The position numbers and the translations under genes were made by a program. From Channa striata (lineage: Eukaryota; Chordata; Actinopteri; Anabantiformes; Channidae): 64,000 nt of DNA. The stretch's first letter is position 1; the number at the start of each line of letters is the position of its first letter. A model generated the notes under the pieces. The model saw only the letters and a program-made list of their open reading frames with translations, was not told where the DNA came from and ran no database searches. The stretch spans positions 2,423,001-2,487,000 of the forward strand of contig CM065186.1 in assembly GCA_033026295.1 (NCBI GenBank). The letters are read 5' to 3'. Shown here in pieces: positions 13,901-28,650 of the stretch.

Positions 13901-16900
13901 CTGCCACTGGCGGCATACAGGCCACAAGATTCAGTACCTCCTCTGAACAGTACAGGGTGAGTGCATGCGTGTGTGTGTGAGTGTGTGTCTGAAAGAGAGA
14001 GAAAACGATTCCACATGTTTGAAAAGACATACAGTTGTGCACAAACAGTGACCTTTACAAGGGCCGTAAAAAGCAGAAGGTACAACGCGGGGAAAACACA
14101 GACACAGCACTCAATCCTGGACTACAACACCGCAAAACCTACACGGCAGTCACATGACGAGGAACAATGCTACAGTGTATATGGAGCAAGATGGCGTTTG
14201 GTACCCACGGACACAAGTGTGGAGCGCGGCAAAGTCCAATTACCCGGAGTTGACAGGAGCGACAAATTCGGGCTTACCCCAAAAACGTCAATCTCCCTGT
14301 CCTTGGCCAAGGAAATCTCCTCCTGAATCGATTGCAGCTCCTAAGCTCTGCAGAGAAAAGAAGAAAGAGAGAGAAAGATATTTGAAACCAAGAGCTTTGT
14401 GGTCCTTATCCACGTGCTGCAGACTCGGAGACTCCCTAGCCTTCTTTGGCACAGAACTGCTTCACTACACGAAAACTCTTACACTCTTTTTCCTTCCTTC
14501 ACTCTCACAGTCCCTGTAATCTCTCCGCCCTTTTCCAATACGTTAGACTTTCTCACCCCGTACATTTATGCTTCAGACATCATGTGAAAAAAGGAGTAAA
14601 ACGGTGCTTTTGTGGCGTGTGAATTACCTAGGGCTTAGGCAGCCACAGTAGTGTTTATGGCCACAACTCAATTACAGCAATGTGAATCAGGTGGCAGCCT
14701 AGAAATCCCCTCAGCCTGATGCACAAACAGGGACACAGAGAGGCCTTCATTGCCAAGATCAAGACAAATCTCAAGTGGCGTGTCATCTCTTCAGAGAAGA
14801 CCAACTAGGCCGATGCTGTGCCGACGAAGGATCGAGCGGCACGGGTTTAAAGCAAATGTGTGGACAATGGCATTTTAAAAAGTCAGTTTTATATTCAGTT
14901 TATATCATGTCTGATCGCAGACCCGAAATTAAAACCATGGCACTTAGGACCTCAGATGAACACCACCTTTCTGCTGCAGAAAGCACGGGAAATGTGTTGT
15001 GGGATTGCTTTCGACCAAAAAACAACTGCAAGAAAATTACAGGATGGCGGTTTGTACATGTTGAAAGGCACTTTGTTGGATTTCATGGATTCACCAGAGA
15101 TGTCAAGCTGCACAATCATGGTCAGTAATATTTGAACAGAAAATTGGTTTGCGTCAAAAGCACTCAGACGCAGTGGGCTTCATCCTGTTTGTAACGTAGA
15201 GGAGAGAACAGAGACCATCTCTTTTACGCACATCATGGCTTCAGAATCCCTCCAGTACAACCGTAGACCAGGCCACGGGTTTCAAGAGAGCCAGCGACAA
15301 ACTGTGTCCTGTTTATGTTTATTTCACTTCACGAAGCACGAGTCACAACCGGGAAGAATGTTTCTGTGCTCCACTTACCGACGGCAGCAGCAAGTTTTAT
15401 CAGCACAGAGCTTTCTGGCAGCCATGGGAACGCTCGTGTTTTACAAGGGTCATGATACCGCCACATAAAAATCCCCTCCCTCCAAGCCAAAGTGACCTTG
15501 GTGCCATTTTATAAGCAGCAAACGAATTTCACACTAATTTCTTATCACAAGCTTCTGAGAAAACTCAAACAGCAAAGCTATAAATTTGGCAGTTTTACAA
15601 AAATAATGCATTTATTTATGCTACAAAGTCCGGCTTTATTTGTGCATTTCTACAGCTGTTATGCAGGACTCGCAATTAAATGCAACCCACAAATATGAAC
15701 TAACACATGATAATTACTATAATACACAATCTACACCCTATGATTCAACATTATAAACCAAACGGTGAAGGCTTTATTAGCGCATTGCTGGGCTACTCTG
15801 AGTGTGTGGCTCTTCACTAGTGTGGCTGTGTGGCTTTAACAGTTTCTCAAACATTTCTTTAAAATGCTCTTATATTTCAGATGTCAATAACCGTCAGGCC
15901 ATTTTGTTCCAGTTAATCCATCACCGTCTGAGATTAATTCCTCCGCTTTTAACTGGCATGTGAATTCTGAGGTTGAGACGGGGTCTTGCGTCACACCTCC
16001 ATTCAGTAAAAGCATGGCTTGAATGCTCGGCTTTGCACATCGACAAATCAAAGACACATCACTCCAAGCTAACCAGCTTTATAAGAACGTGCTGTTTGTT
16101 CCTCCAGCTGACAGCACCTTAATGTGTCAGACTGTGGCTCCGTGCAGCTCCCTCTGGTATTCATTCCAACCTGACAATCAGCTGGCCCGTGTCTCCGAAT
16201 CATTCCTCACCTCACTTCCTGTCTTTTACACGGCTTCATTCACTGTTTGCGGCTCTCAATGGCGTCGGAATGCTGTGTTCTTACTTGTCTGCTAGACCAA
16301 CACCGCGTCCACACAGAAAGCGTAGCATGTGCAGCACGTAGAGTCTTGTGTGAATTTCGTGTGACACTCAAGATTGTGTCCATGGCGAGCGCGTGCTGGA
16401 AAGCATGTTCACTCATGCACTGGAAGAGCTGTGTTTACAAAGAGCCGGGAAAGGAGTGCAAAGAAGTTTGGTTTCTTTCAAGTGTTTCAAGCGCTCAGAA
16501 TTTAAAAAGTAGACCCAAAGAGTAAAACGTGTAACGCTGTGCAAACGCTGTGCAAACGACACACAGCACACAAGTGATGTGTAGATTAATAGAAAGAAAC
16601 ATAACGGACACATGTGCCTCAGGAACATGCCTGACACACTCTCCAGGTAAAAATGAACAAAGAACAGGTTCATTTAGAGAAAGAGCATGTAGGATAAATC
16701 GAGGGTCTGTGTGTGTGTGTGTGTGTGTGCCTGAAGCTTATATCCTGATGAGGGTGGACAGGAGTAGCCTGGGGTAATCACATCTTTATCCTTGCCGATG
16801 GGTGAAAGCAACTCACTGCAGACACTCACCTAAAACACACACACACAGACACACAAAGACAGGAAGGGGCCCTCACTGCTGGAGCTCTGCCAGACAGGTC

Positions 16901-17630
16901 CATCTGCTTTTGAAAGGGAACCCAATTTACCACACCTTGAAGGCCACGATTGCGGCAGGGCCAACCGATCCTCAACGTACGTCCTTGCAGCAGTGTCTGG
17001 GACTGGGATTTGGGTTTCTCAGGAGCCGCTGCTTTAAAAGGTTTGATGGGAGATAGTCCAGTGCTCGAGTGAAATCACTTATCGGCCACGGGACCTTTAT
17101 GTGCTTGTGACAGCGGCGCCCCCACACTGCCGCTCCGTTCAAATGTGTAGAGAACTGATTGCGGGTAGGACAAGCAGTCTCCAACTCCACGGTTTCTTGG
17201 GAACGGACACCCTGCAGCACTAGTCATGAGCTCATATTAAACAGACACAATGTGTTGTTTTAACTTGCTTGGTTCTATCAAATTCCACCAGCCGCATGCA
17301 CACGCAGACACATACACGCATTCGCACAATATAAACCCCTCTTCTGGAGGCTCTGACTCTCGGCAGTGGAAACCCCCTTCAGTCACACATAGATCACATA
17401 ACCTCTCTTGACATCGGAGCACAGCACTCCCAAATGGAAAGACGCAGATTCACACACGCTGAGCGCCGGCCAAGGCTCCAGACTGCCATTGTCCTTCAGA
17501 GTCATCCAAACAAAACAAAGAGGAGGGTCACGCAAGGCCCCCTGTGGAATGGTAAATAACCAGAGAGAGTGGCAGGAAGAGCGAGAGAGAGAGGAAGTGA
17601 GACAGATATTGAGAGGGACTAATCCACTGT
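10850..17630. other. Non-coding stretch with no recognised gene
   Basis: No exon recognised. It contains (CA)n at about 10894-10922, a perfect octamer ATGCAAAT at 11237-11244, an AAC trinucleotide run near 12458-12476, a poly(A) run near 13012-13029, and scattered TG/CA runs near 13970 and 16708. Open frames overlapping these have no family resemblance I can name. Confidence 0.5.
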
Positions 17631-17639
17631 GACAGCACT

Positions 17640-18540
17640 ATATGGAACACCAAGTGCAAAATATGATCATCTGGGGGCAGGTGCATTTCACTAATGTTCA
17701 ATCACTCACAAAGAATCTGACACTGTTGGAATGGAAAATATGACAGCTGCGTAATGTACAGAGCTAAAACAGCCACGCAGAGAAAGAATGTAAATTATCT
17801 CATCTCCAGGTATAAGGAATTACAGTTATAATAACACACGGTGAAAGGACATCCATTCAACTTTGGGTCTTGGAGCAACATTTATTGCTCCGCAGTAAAA
17901 TAATAGGCAAGAGTGTGCAGGAGACAGTGGCTCTCTTCAGGGGTACAGTCATTTAGGCGAGTGTTGATTTGTCAATGACAGACAAGAGAAAGGGGTTCAA
18001 ATCAAAATCAAAGGCTTAGAATGTGGTGTTGTTAATCATTCATTAGTGCTGAGTGACCCTTATTATAAAACACCTTTGTTGTCATTATTTATCTGGCATA
18101 AAATGCTAGCCCGTTAATTTCAGACTCAGGATGTTGACAATAGGCGGTCCACAAAGGGCTTCCAAGGCACAGTTCCCCTCCTGATTGGTCTTTCATATGC
18201 TAATGAGGAAACTGCTTTGGTTTTACTGGCCTGGTTGGAAATGATTTAGGGCGACACCGATGCTCTGGGCCTTTATGTTTAGGCTGGCCGCGGGGGCTCA
18301 TATATCACCCTGATCATTAATCAATTAGCGTCTCCTAGCCACCTGTCGGACACATCGGCGCACAAAACATTCCTGCCCTTGGCCAGTTGCTAGACGATGA
18401 TCATCAGTTGCACCACTATTACCTTCCAAACGCTCAACTCCCTGCCCCCTTCTCTTTATGTTAATAACCTGATGAATTACATAATCCCACACAAACATTA
18501 CCCGCAACCGCAAGGTCCAAGAGAAGCAAATCTGAGTGGA
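17640..18540. promoter_or_regulatory. Candidate conserved non-coding element cluster
   Basis: About 900 bp with almost no simple repeats and a dense set of sequences typical of developmental enhancers. There are several TAAT cores, an inverted CCAAT box (ATTGG) followed at once by an octamer-like CATATGCTAATGAG near 18183-18208, and ATCATTAATCAATTAG near 18312-18328. Base composition is balanced and there is no reading frame. I infer an enhancer-like element from texture alone; conservation cannot be measured here. Confidence 0.35.
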
Positions 18541-18559
18541 AGCTGCCATGGTGGGATTT

Positions 18560-21500
18560 TTTTTTTAAATACACCCCCATCCCCCCAGCTAATTGAACGG
18601 CAAGTTGTTGTTTTTTTTTTTTTTTTCACATGGATTTGCCCTTCCCTGTCACAAAGAGAAAAGACAGGGCAGAGAGGAATTGATGCCAACCTTGAAGGGG
18701 AATCAATAAGCTGACAGCCCTACAAAAGTGCTGAATGAACACCAATGCTGTGTCCCCCATTGTTTTAAATGCAACTGCCTCCAGCAGAGTATTGATGGTT
18801 GTTTAGTATTGATGACGTGTCACAGTAGCCAAATACATATGAGATGAAAAGGCCTGCATTATCAGCTTCTTAGTGACGTCAAAGGAAGTCCAAAAAAAAA
18901 AAAGAGGTTTTGTAGTGCTGACTTGAAGTAAGTCAACCAGAAATTTGACAGATGAAACTAACACATAGTGGCTTTATGACCAACTGTTGCACATCACACG
19001 TGCTGCTTCAATCGCAAACACCCAGGATCTAAGTTTCAGTTATACAAAACTGAACAGGGCAGCAGGAAGTGAAAGAATGAGAGGTGACAAAAGTAGGTAA
19101 ATTTTTCATGGTCTGGGCTGCTTGAAAACTCCATCAGGCTTTGTGATCTCATGAAGCCACTTGAGACACCGTGCAGCGGGAGTGATGACATTTGAAAGAT
19201 TCCTCAAAGAGATCTGTTGAACAGCTACCTTCTGCCCAACCACCGCAAACCTGTTTTTTTCCCTGGAGATTTGTACTTAAATGTGAACTCTCTCTGCCTC
19301 ACTGCCACTAGACAATCTGTTTTTCACAGCCTTGCAACAATACCCGCATCCCCCCAAACCCCTTGACAATTTTCACACTTTTTTGTTATTTGGAACTAAT
19401 TCTTAAAAACAGCTCAAAAGATAAGTGGCACTAAAATTGGAGTCTAATCCACCAACCCTCAGTGTGGGGACATGGAGAAAGTAGATTTGTCAGGGACTGA
19501 TTTAGCAGCATTATTTCATTATAAAAGTAGCACTCTTCACGCAGCTTAGCAATACCAAATGGCTCAATCAGCCTCATGCGGAACACTCAAAGTGGGGGCG
19601 GAGAACGGGACAGAGTAAAGGCCTATCTGTGAACCCAGAAAACCTGGCATCATACGGGCATTGTATATTAATCTTCTTGCCAGCATTGTTATCCCTACCT
19701 GCGTGCACTCTTCAACTCTGAGGGTTCCCCCTTGAAAATGACATTCACCATCCACTTCTAAAGGCTCCAAACAGAAGAGCCGTTTCACCAGGGGATTGCT
19801 GAAATCTGGGCCACTGTGCTTGGTGTGTAAAGTCTGTAACGCTGGGCTGGGCACTGGAGACTGGGGGTTTTTCTTTTTTGTCTTTTCAATCCGACCAGCT
19901 TAGGTGAGGAGCCAGCAACCGACATTATCAGGTGGATTTTGAAAAGAACAAAAGCTTCTCAGCAATTCTTTACACTGCCAGTGGGAAAATGCTAAGCAGG
20001 AATCCCGTCCAGTGCAGAAACTCGGTATGTGTGTGTATGTGGATGCACATTTAAAAGGCATTTGTTTAGCATTTCAACCAAATTCATTTCTTTCCAAAGA
20101 TTATTTCCATGATAATCTCTTTTCTTCTACTCTCTTCTCTTACTTATCTCTTCAGTAAGGTCCTAAAACTGGCTGTGATATTAGTACAAAAGGTCAAAAC
20201 TAAAGCTGAGAACATGAAGAGGAAGAATATCTTTTGTGCTTCTGTTTTTCAAATCCCATTTACAGCATAAATGTATTGAGAGGCCACAATGCTAAACAAA
20301 AGATACTTTTGGGAAAATAAATCTGGTTTGGGGGAAAAATTTCACACGTGACTGCAAACAGGGAAAGTGCATACAGTGGTCGTGCTATGTGGTGGACAAG
20401 CCGTTTTGGAGGGAGAAAAACCACTGCCTGAGCAGGATAAAGGTGATCCACGTGATCCAGCGGCAGAGGAGAGACAGCAGGAAGAAGAGTGTGATGGGCG
20501 ACAGGGCAAAGGCTTGACCTCTCGGGGTCAATAGGTGATTAGTAACATTTATCATACCTACGCAAGCTGCTAAATGGGAACTCAGGCAGCGTATCTCTGA
20601 GGAACGCACATTTTGATGTCAAAGTCCTAGTGGAGGCTTGGCCCACTACTGGCAACCAGATGCCCTGTGTTTATGACATAGACAAATATTGGATTCCCTA
20701 ACTGGAAAAACATGCTGTGTTGGCACAAAGCAGCTGCAGTAAAACGTTGCATCATTTTGACGATTTAATGAGCAAAGCCTGGATCAGATCAGAAGTTTAA
20801 ATACCTGCCAATGCCAATATAAAAGTTTGTGTTTCATGCTTCACGGGAAAGGCTAAGAAGTCTCATTCGATAGGACAACAACGGTTGGAAGAGGAAGGGG
20901 GCTACAGTTGGGTCCAACTGGGAGGCAGGCAATGCTTTCTAAGTTCTGACGGAAGGTATCTTGAGACAGGGGATGCACGGAGCTACAGACCAGCCACACG
21001 AGCATTCACATGAAAGAAACGACAAAGGAGCAATTGAGTGAGGGGACCAGATTTGGCACAAACTTACCAGAAACCACCCCACCCCCAGGGGACTGTCCGA
21101 GCTCAGCATTGTTTGGTGCTCTGGACAAGTGGACCGGAGCCTGAGTGGGCATCCTGGGCCAGAGGCCAACCGAGAATGAAAATGTGCCGTTGTGTGGAAA
21201 GACAATTAGGACACAATCACGCAACAGACATCCATCAAATTAGAGATGACAGTTAATTTCACAAATAAAACAAATATAGCCTTCTTGTTAGTCATTTCAT
21301 AACTTGTGCATGGGCAGAAAATCTACAATGGTGCTATTAGGAGAGAAATTGCAGAAACAAAACACAAGTTAGAGATGGCATTTCATTATCATAACCCACG
21401 CCTCCAACGCACAGGGAAGATTAACAGCTTTTAGCTCCCAGGTCCCTAAAACACATTCTCCAAATGACTGCATTGTCCAAATGCAGTGAAGTTATTTTGA

Positions 21501-24500
21501 AGCATTTGTGCAGGAAGTGGCTGCATGCACCTTTCTGAAACTTACTATATGACAGTTGAGCCTCTTCCCACAAAACTGTGTTTAATTTACTGAAATGATC
21601 AAATGGAGGCTAAATTTAATCCAGGGATAGATCCTCAAAATCAATTGAAAGCTGAACTGAAAAGCCTGCAACAACACCACAAGCTAAAACAATATGCAAT
21701 CTAGCAACACCACTGTAATTCCCATGTTTATTTAATTAGGTGAGTAGAAGTGAATAAAAAGGAAAAACACAAAGTAAGCAAGGCAGCGTTTTCACGTGTG
21801 CATAGGTGTGACAACGGGCTGAGCTCCAAATGCGCTGAAACCTTTTCTCTCCTCATTTTTCACATTCCTGCTTGCACTGCTATCTGTGCTCTAAGCCGAA
21901 CCGCACTAGTTGCCTGTTTGCTGGGAGCGATGGATGAACAGCCTGGTTTTAGGGACAAGACAGAGGGACGGCAGTCAGAATCAGCATTAAGACCTGAGCA
22001 GAACTGTATATTTACAGAAAAAGACCAACAGCCCTCTTGAATATCTCTGTTTATGAGGTTGAACAAAGCAACGTTTGAGCCCAGATCACTCTTACACACT
22101 TTGGAGGCCACAAATAAGCCAATATCATTAAACTCACTATCGATGCGCATAGATATTTGATCACAGTAGTACAGTGTCTGTATCACTGTACGGGTTTTAA
22201 AAAAGGTCGGTCAGACAGCCTCATCCAATTTCCTTTACTAAGACTTATAGTTTGTGTCCGTGGCAGGCGTACACAAGGTGTGTCCCAGGCTGATCTGCAG
22301 TATAGGGGATTGAGGTCATCAAGGCATTTGTTAATGGATTGTATAAAGCCCAATCTCTTACCAATCCTTTATCGCAACCCATTGTGTTAATCTTAACATG
22401 GTCCTCTTCAATGCACAGCGCTGCACCGCAAACAGGCAAATGGCAGGGCAGTATAAGCTAATGTACAGCAGCCAGACATTTCTAACCACGAGTTGTTTTC
22501 TTTTTTAAATACATTTGGCTTCAGTTTGCAAGTTAAAAATCACATTTTAAATGTTCAATGTCAACTCTGTAATTCTCAGCTTCAGTATCTTGTTCATGCT
22601 GTGGATGAGGAACAAATGTCTAGATTCACACTTTCCGCAAACCAAGGGATTGTTTTCCATATATACAGGCCAAAAACTGCCATCAAAATTATCGAAAGAA
22701 AGCATTGAAGTAAGCTACGTGTGTTTATGCATCTTATTTAGTGTGTTATGTAGGAAAGCTCAAACACATTTTGTCAGACGTCTGGGGCCATCGAACATGT
22801 GGAAGTACAAGTGTCGCCAAAAAACAGCCAAACTGTGAATTAGCAACGGGCACCAAACTGAGTGGGCGGCAACTAAGAAAACCAGCAACAGCTGATGGTT
22901 ACAAATGAGAGGTTCTGCAGAAATCAACCTGGAACAAGAGGCAGAGCAGTGCAGAGAAACCTCCTGGAACACAGTCAACACATTTCACACATGCAGGGCC
23001 TGGAAACAACACGCTTGGGGCTTCCACCTTCATTTAGATGAAAATGGACCTCCTCGAGAGGAAATAAAGCCATTTTTAACTCCCCCTCACACTACGAGTC
23101 GGCCTCCCGTAATGTGCCCAGTCAATGGACTGTGGGTCTATTCAACTGCAGGCAGCCCACAGCACTGCCATAAATAATGTAGGGCAGCTCACATGAAACC
23201 CTAATCACCATTGTGCTGTCACCCAACAGAGAAGATTGCTTGTTTAATTTACTGCGCTGCATCTGTCTCAGTTCTGGCCAATTTAGTTTCACAATTTCAA
23301 TGGGCAAGTACTCCAGGTATGCTTTTCAGCCGGTGCCATGAATCAATAAGAATGCAATGTTCATGTGTCTAAGTCTGTGTCTGTGTGTGTATGTGACGAA
23401 CAAACACGAAAGCTGCAGCTTGTGAAACAACAAAGGCAGACCGAGAAGAAGCCATCAACGCTCAATAACCACGGCTCATTATTGGCCATATAGAATGTAC
23501 TTCATTACATTACGGTTCCATTAGCAAACAGACATTTGCATATTCCAGTCACCTCTTTACAGAGGTTGTTGATCATAAATGGCAGCCATATGCAGTCTGG
23601 TGCACCATTTTACAGAATTATTACTGCGACACAAAAGGCCCCCCACCCAAAAAAAAGGAACCACGTTGACACAGAACAAAGTACCAAACCATTTAAAGGA
23701 TTCAGAGTTATTGATAGTATCTAATGATCGCAGTGAATGAATATCATTTACATCCACCACGTTTGCTCTCTTCCTGACAAACATCTGTAGGCTGAGGTCT
23801 TGCCCAGTGCAGTTTTGAGATATTTTCCCACTTACATGTACCGCACATTTCGTTTATTTATGTGCAAACTATCGACACAAAGATTTCTACACTTTTTACC
23901 AAAACAAATCGTGCAGGAGTAATTAGTACACAAAAGGTACATGTAATTAGCTTATTCTCATCTTTTGCTGCCTGGATTTGTGGTTGTTGTGGCTCCATGC
24001 CCACACCTGCAGCTGCACATAGAGGAACATAGTCATCTAACAAGCTCCTGTACTGCAACATTTCAACGTGACAGTGATTTGGTGTGATGGCTCTTCACTG
24101 GGTCTGGCTGCAATGTGATGACAGCCCGTGGAGACAGAATAACTAGTAGCAGTGGCTCACTAGCGACACAGACTTGGCGGGCACAAGCCAAGGCAGCAGA
24201 GCACTGCGATAACGATGCTATGAGCTGTGCCACTTACAACCAGCTAGCTGTTCAAGCTAGAGGCAGCAAGAGTGGTATCATCTTTGTTCAGGACCATTAT
24301 CTCTTCACCGTGGTGTTCGCTTCACACTGATATATGCGGCCTAGCAACTCGAGTTAATGGCCAAGCAGCTGCGGCCACGGCAGCTTGGTAATAGACTGTC
24401 AACTGCCACATACGCCCACACAGGAGGCACAATAAAGGGGATTTGTTCCACTAAAATCACAGTTAAGATGGCCTGGTTTGCTTTGCAGTGCTTTGAAACT

Positions 24501-27500
24501 GGACCTGGCTGCTGCTGCTGCACGGGAATCTTGCATGTGATGTTCCCTGCAGCAGACTGGGAATGACACAGGTGCCGTCAACCAGCCATTGGCATTCGCG
24601 GCGTAGATTTTCCAGTATGAGTATTTTCTGCAGGCATCACGTCGAGCAATTGGGGTTTTGGACGGTTAGCGACAGGCATCTGAAGACGTCGCCTTGAACA
24701 ACGGCACACTGCAAACTAACCAGCAATGCAATGAGCAGAATAATAAAGAGTGAAATTTATCTTAAGTTGATGATGTCAGCAGACTATATGGAGCACATGT
24801 AAGGGAATTGTGTGTTATTCTGAACAACCAACCAAAAGCCACTACAATGTCACAACTGAGCACAGACACACACTTGGCACAAAACAGCAATGGTGTTATC
24901 AAGGAGCTCTAGCACTGGCCAGTCAGACATCTGTTTAAGTGACCCCGGCTACCTGGCTAGCTGTCTGGCTCACGGCAGCACAGGGTTAACTTGGCAGCTC
25001 AGCTGTACAGACCAGTTCTGAAAGGAATATTAACAGCACGTCCCTCAGCGCAGAGTGAGAGAGAGCAACAGGAAAAAGAAGGATGGAGAGGAAAAGAGAG
25101 AGATGGCGAAAAAGCAAGGAGCAAAGGGGTGGGTGTGTGCGAATCCAATTTTCAGCGACAGCGTGCTCAGGATCACAGTTTCAATGAACGAACGTATCAT
25201 CTGTCAAAGTTAATGGCAGTGTCCTGGGGAAAATGAAGGAAAATAGAATGGAGACCATTCATTAAGAAGGTTGGGGATGGCGTTGTATCGAAGCCACCAG
25301 ACTGCTCTGCCGTCTCCCTGGGAAAATAAATATATACACAAGCCATTATTTGCGCATTTGTAGCCACGATCAAGGGCTGGTTCTCATGCTACAGAGATAA
25401 TATTAGCACAGATGCCTGAAGAGGGATATGTGGGCAGGAGCACAGAGCTATCGCTGCAAATGAAGAGGTCGGCCTGGCCGCCTGGTAGGACGGCTGGCAG
25501 GCTAGCTAACAGGCCCGGCCAGTCTGTCTCTCACTCCGAGCTGGGGATGTACTCAGTGGAAGCAATTGATACCATTGTTTTATGGAGTGGAGGGTGGAGG
25601 GGGATTAAAACCCAACAATAGGGCTCTTTCACTGGAAATGTCAGCCGTCACGCAGAGGGACTGTCCGACTGGGCGGAGACACTTTCGTCAAAAGCCAAGG
25701 TACAAAATCAATGTGGAAAATAGTATGAAACGCTGTGACATGGGCCAGAACACTGACACGCCAAATGGGAGAAATGCAATCTCAAACATGGGACAGCGGG
25801 CTTTGAGAAAACACCGATAATCTGAGACCACATCAAACAGCAACAAAAGACTTTCAATATACTATTGTTTTGTGTGAGCTTGAACATCTGTTGGTCTCAT
25901 AAAGCGGCGGAACAAGTGCAGATAAACATGTCCATGACTTTAAAGCTTACCAACGCAGTCTTCAGCTCGTAGCACATTCCAAATCAATAACCAGGATAAT
26001 AGGTTATGTCGGTCTTTAGCTCAGCCTCATTAAAAAAAAAAAAAAAAAAAAAGACAAACGTGGCCTGATTCTTCAGGCAAATTAACATAGTGGGAACCTA
26101 AAATATCACAAGCGATGATCCATTCTAGGACATTTTATTATAAGACTACACAATGGAGAGATACAAAGTTGCCTTTCTGAGTGCTTTGATAAGTCTGCTG
26201 GCGTTGGACCTCTTTGAAAATCTCACTCTGATGGTTTGGACTGAATATAAAGAGCGAGTTGAAGTGAGGTACCCTGCCGCTTTAAGACTGGGATGAAACC
26301 AAGTTATTCTACCGCTCTGACCTAATTGCTCTCATGCTCTCCCAACATGATCACTGGGAGCTGTGCACTCTGACACGTAAAGATTATTTAATACCATCAA
26401 AGCCATAAAAAGAGGAATAAAAGGAGGCAGTGTGAAGGGGGGGGTTAACCCTTCCGTGGCTGGCAAGGCTAGGCACGAGCTGCGTGAAAAGGAGGGAAAA
26501 GAGAATCAGTATGTGAAGGCAAGCCTGTCTAACTGCCGCCGGCAGACGTGAGTGAAGCTCCCACAACCCAACATCACAGCAGCTCCACTCCCTCTCCAAA
26601 AAAAAAAATAAAAAAATAAAAAAATCCCACTCAGCTTCGGCTACTCTCTCCTGGTATCGACTCCCACCCTTCTTCTCTCCTGCTTTTCCCACACTCGCCC
26701 CAGTCCCTAAGGCAATGACTACGTCATTGGGCACCACAGCCAAACCACTGTAATATCCCCATTTATTTTTACTTATTCTGACAGAGCTGGGGCCTGTTTA
26801 ATTTAGGTCGGGCCTGGTTTTATTAGGGTAAAGCAGCACTGCTCACTTCCAATGGACACCATCTTTTGATGCAACTGTTTCTCTCTTAGACTAAAGATGT
26901 AAATTGATAAACTGAACATCAGTGAACTGGGAAACTAAAACATCAGAACAAATGCACCCCCAAAAAAAAAAACCTGGCCACTCTTCTCTTCTACCGAAAG
27001 TGGCTTAAATACTTCTGAAGTGTTCTTTTCACTTAAAGCACTTCCTACCCCAGAAACAGAGCTGTCAAAATCCGACAGTGTGTGGGTGGGACTGAGGAGA
27101 GGTGTTTACTGTTAGGCAAGCACTGGGTGAAATCTCCAGGGTGCCCTGCCATTGCAGGGAGCATGTGTCATCTGTCAGTGCCTGATGAGTTTGTGCTGCA
27201 CAGCCACAGCCTCATGAGTCAGCCGGGCTCACGAACAACAGGGGAGAGGCGTGATGTTGCGAGGGCTGCGAGCACATCAACCAAACCAAACCACCTGACA
27301 CACTCAGGACTTCAGAGAAAGCCGGGGCTGGCCTTGGAATGTTTCCTCCTCACTTTTAATAAGCAAAGCTTGCTAAATCTGCAATCTCACCTCCCGCTCT
27401 TGGGGTTTTACATGCAATTCTGGAGCATGCAGACGTCCAGACAATGACTGAACAATGCGGTGACCTCCTGAGCCGTATGAATGGCACGACGAATGCCGCC

Positions 27501-28650
27501 TGACAGTAAAATGAGGAAGGAAAAACATAGCTCGCTATCATGCCACGCAACATGAAAATTAGTCATTCGAAATTTCAAAACCCGACAATGCAAATTAGAT
27601 CAATGTCGATGAAGAAATAAAAGAAAAAAACTGTTTTTGGAGAAATACACCCACCACAACAACAGGTCCATTTCCTGCAGAAAGCTGGCTTAAATGTAAA
27701 CAATCACATCCCATTTTCATCTGGTAAAGTCATTTGTTCCACAGGTTTTTAGGGAAACAAAAACCAAATTTGACAAATAAAAGTCACTAGGAGCTACTGA
27801 CTCACCACTGCTCTGTTTTCAAAGATAAAACATGAAAAAAAGAAATGCTTTCCATGATCTGTCACACTTGACGTTACGTTCTGCAAAGAGAGGTGAGGGA
27901 CACGGTGAAGGGGTGGGGGTGCGAGGGGACAACGTGAGTGTGCCGCTGCCTCCACAACGATGACACATTTAGTGCCAGGTGAAACCGAGGCGTGCAAGGC
28001 CTTTAACTGGCACAGTTCACACGTGGAGAGAACCAACTTCCCGTTGATGCTTGAGACCGGCGTGTATGAAAGTGTCACACAAAACTCATAACTACAATAC
28101 TACGTAATGCCAGAACCAGTGGGCAGTTTGAAAATGTTTGGGTGTTTTTTTTTTCATTTTTACTTTAAATAAGCTGTTCTATATTTATTCTGTGCAGGAG
28201 GAAACGTGGAAAAACAAAGTTTCCCTTAAGAGTAATTTCCGCAAACCTTTCACACTATGAAATCTCAGAGTGTAAAGTAATGAAACACACGCATGAAAGA
28301 CAGAAACACTAATGTCAGACCTGTAACGATGTTGGTTGTGTGTGGCAGCTTATCAGCCAGGTAAACACCGGTGCCTTTAAACTGTGAATCACACTGAGAG
28401 AAGGTGACGGGAGCGGGAAAACCCTCAGACACACGAAATTTCCCATTGAATGACTCGGCCTCTAACGCGTCTTGCTCTGAATGTCACAGGTTGTCACTGA
28501 AAATGGCAACGTTCCCTCCATTCACAAGAGGAGAATCTGCAGCAAAACTTCACAGAAGCTGAGTGAGGACAGATGTGCAGCATCATTAAATGTCCTTTAT
28601 GGCGAGTTGGTTTAATTAGAGGAAACATCTACAAAGAAATGGTTCCGTCC
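18560..28650. other. Non-coding stretch with no recognised gene
   Basis: No coding exon recognised. Landmarks are poly(T) at 18609-18626, a palindromic CRE (TGACGTCA) at 18874-18881, a perfect octamer ATTTGCAT at 23534-23541 inside an AT-rich patch that may be conserved (23465-23700), and a pure poly(A) run at about 26032-26051. The open frame on the minus strand at 19564-19854 has a plausible donor but no acceptor upstream. Confidence 0.5.

Noticed and set aside
18874..18881. Palindromic CRE sites TGACGTCA here and at 33429-33436 and 49068-49075
   Set aside because: About one 8-mer match per 64 kb is expected by chance; three is not compelling without conservation or promoter context.
19564..19854. 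Minus-strand frame ending at a good-looking donor (ACGCAG/GTAGGG)
   Set aside because: No pyrimidine-rich acceptor upstream (the region is A-rich on that strand) and no family resemblance, so it is not called an exon.
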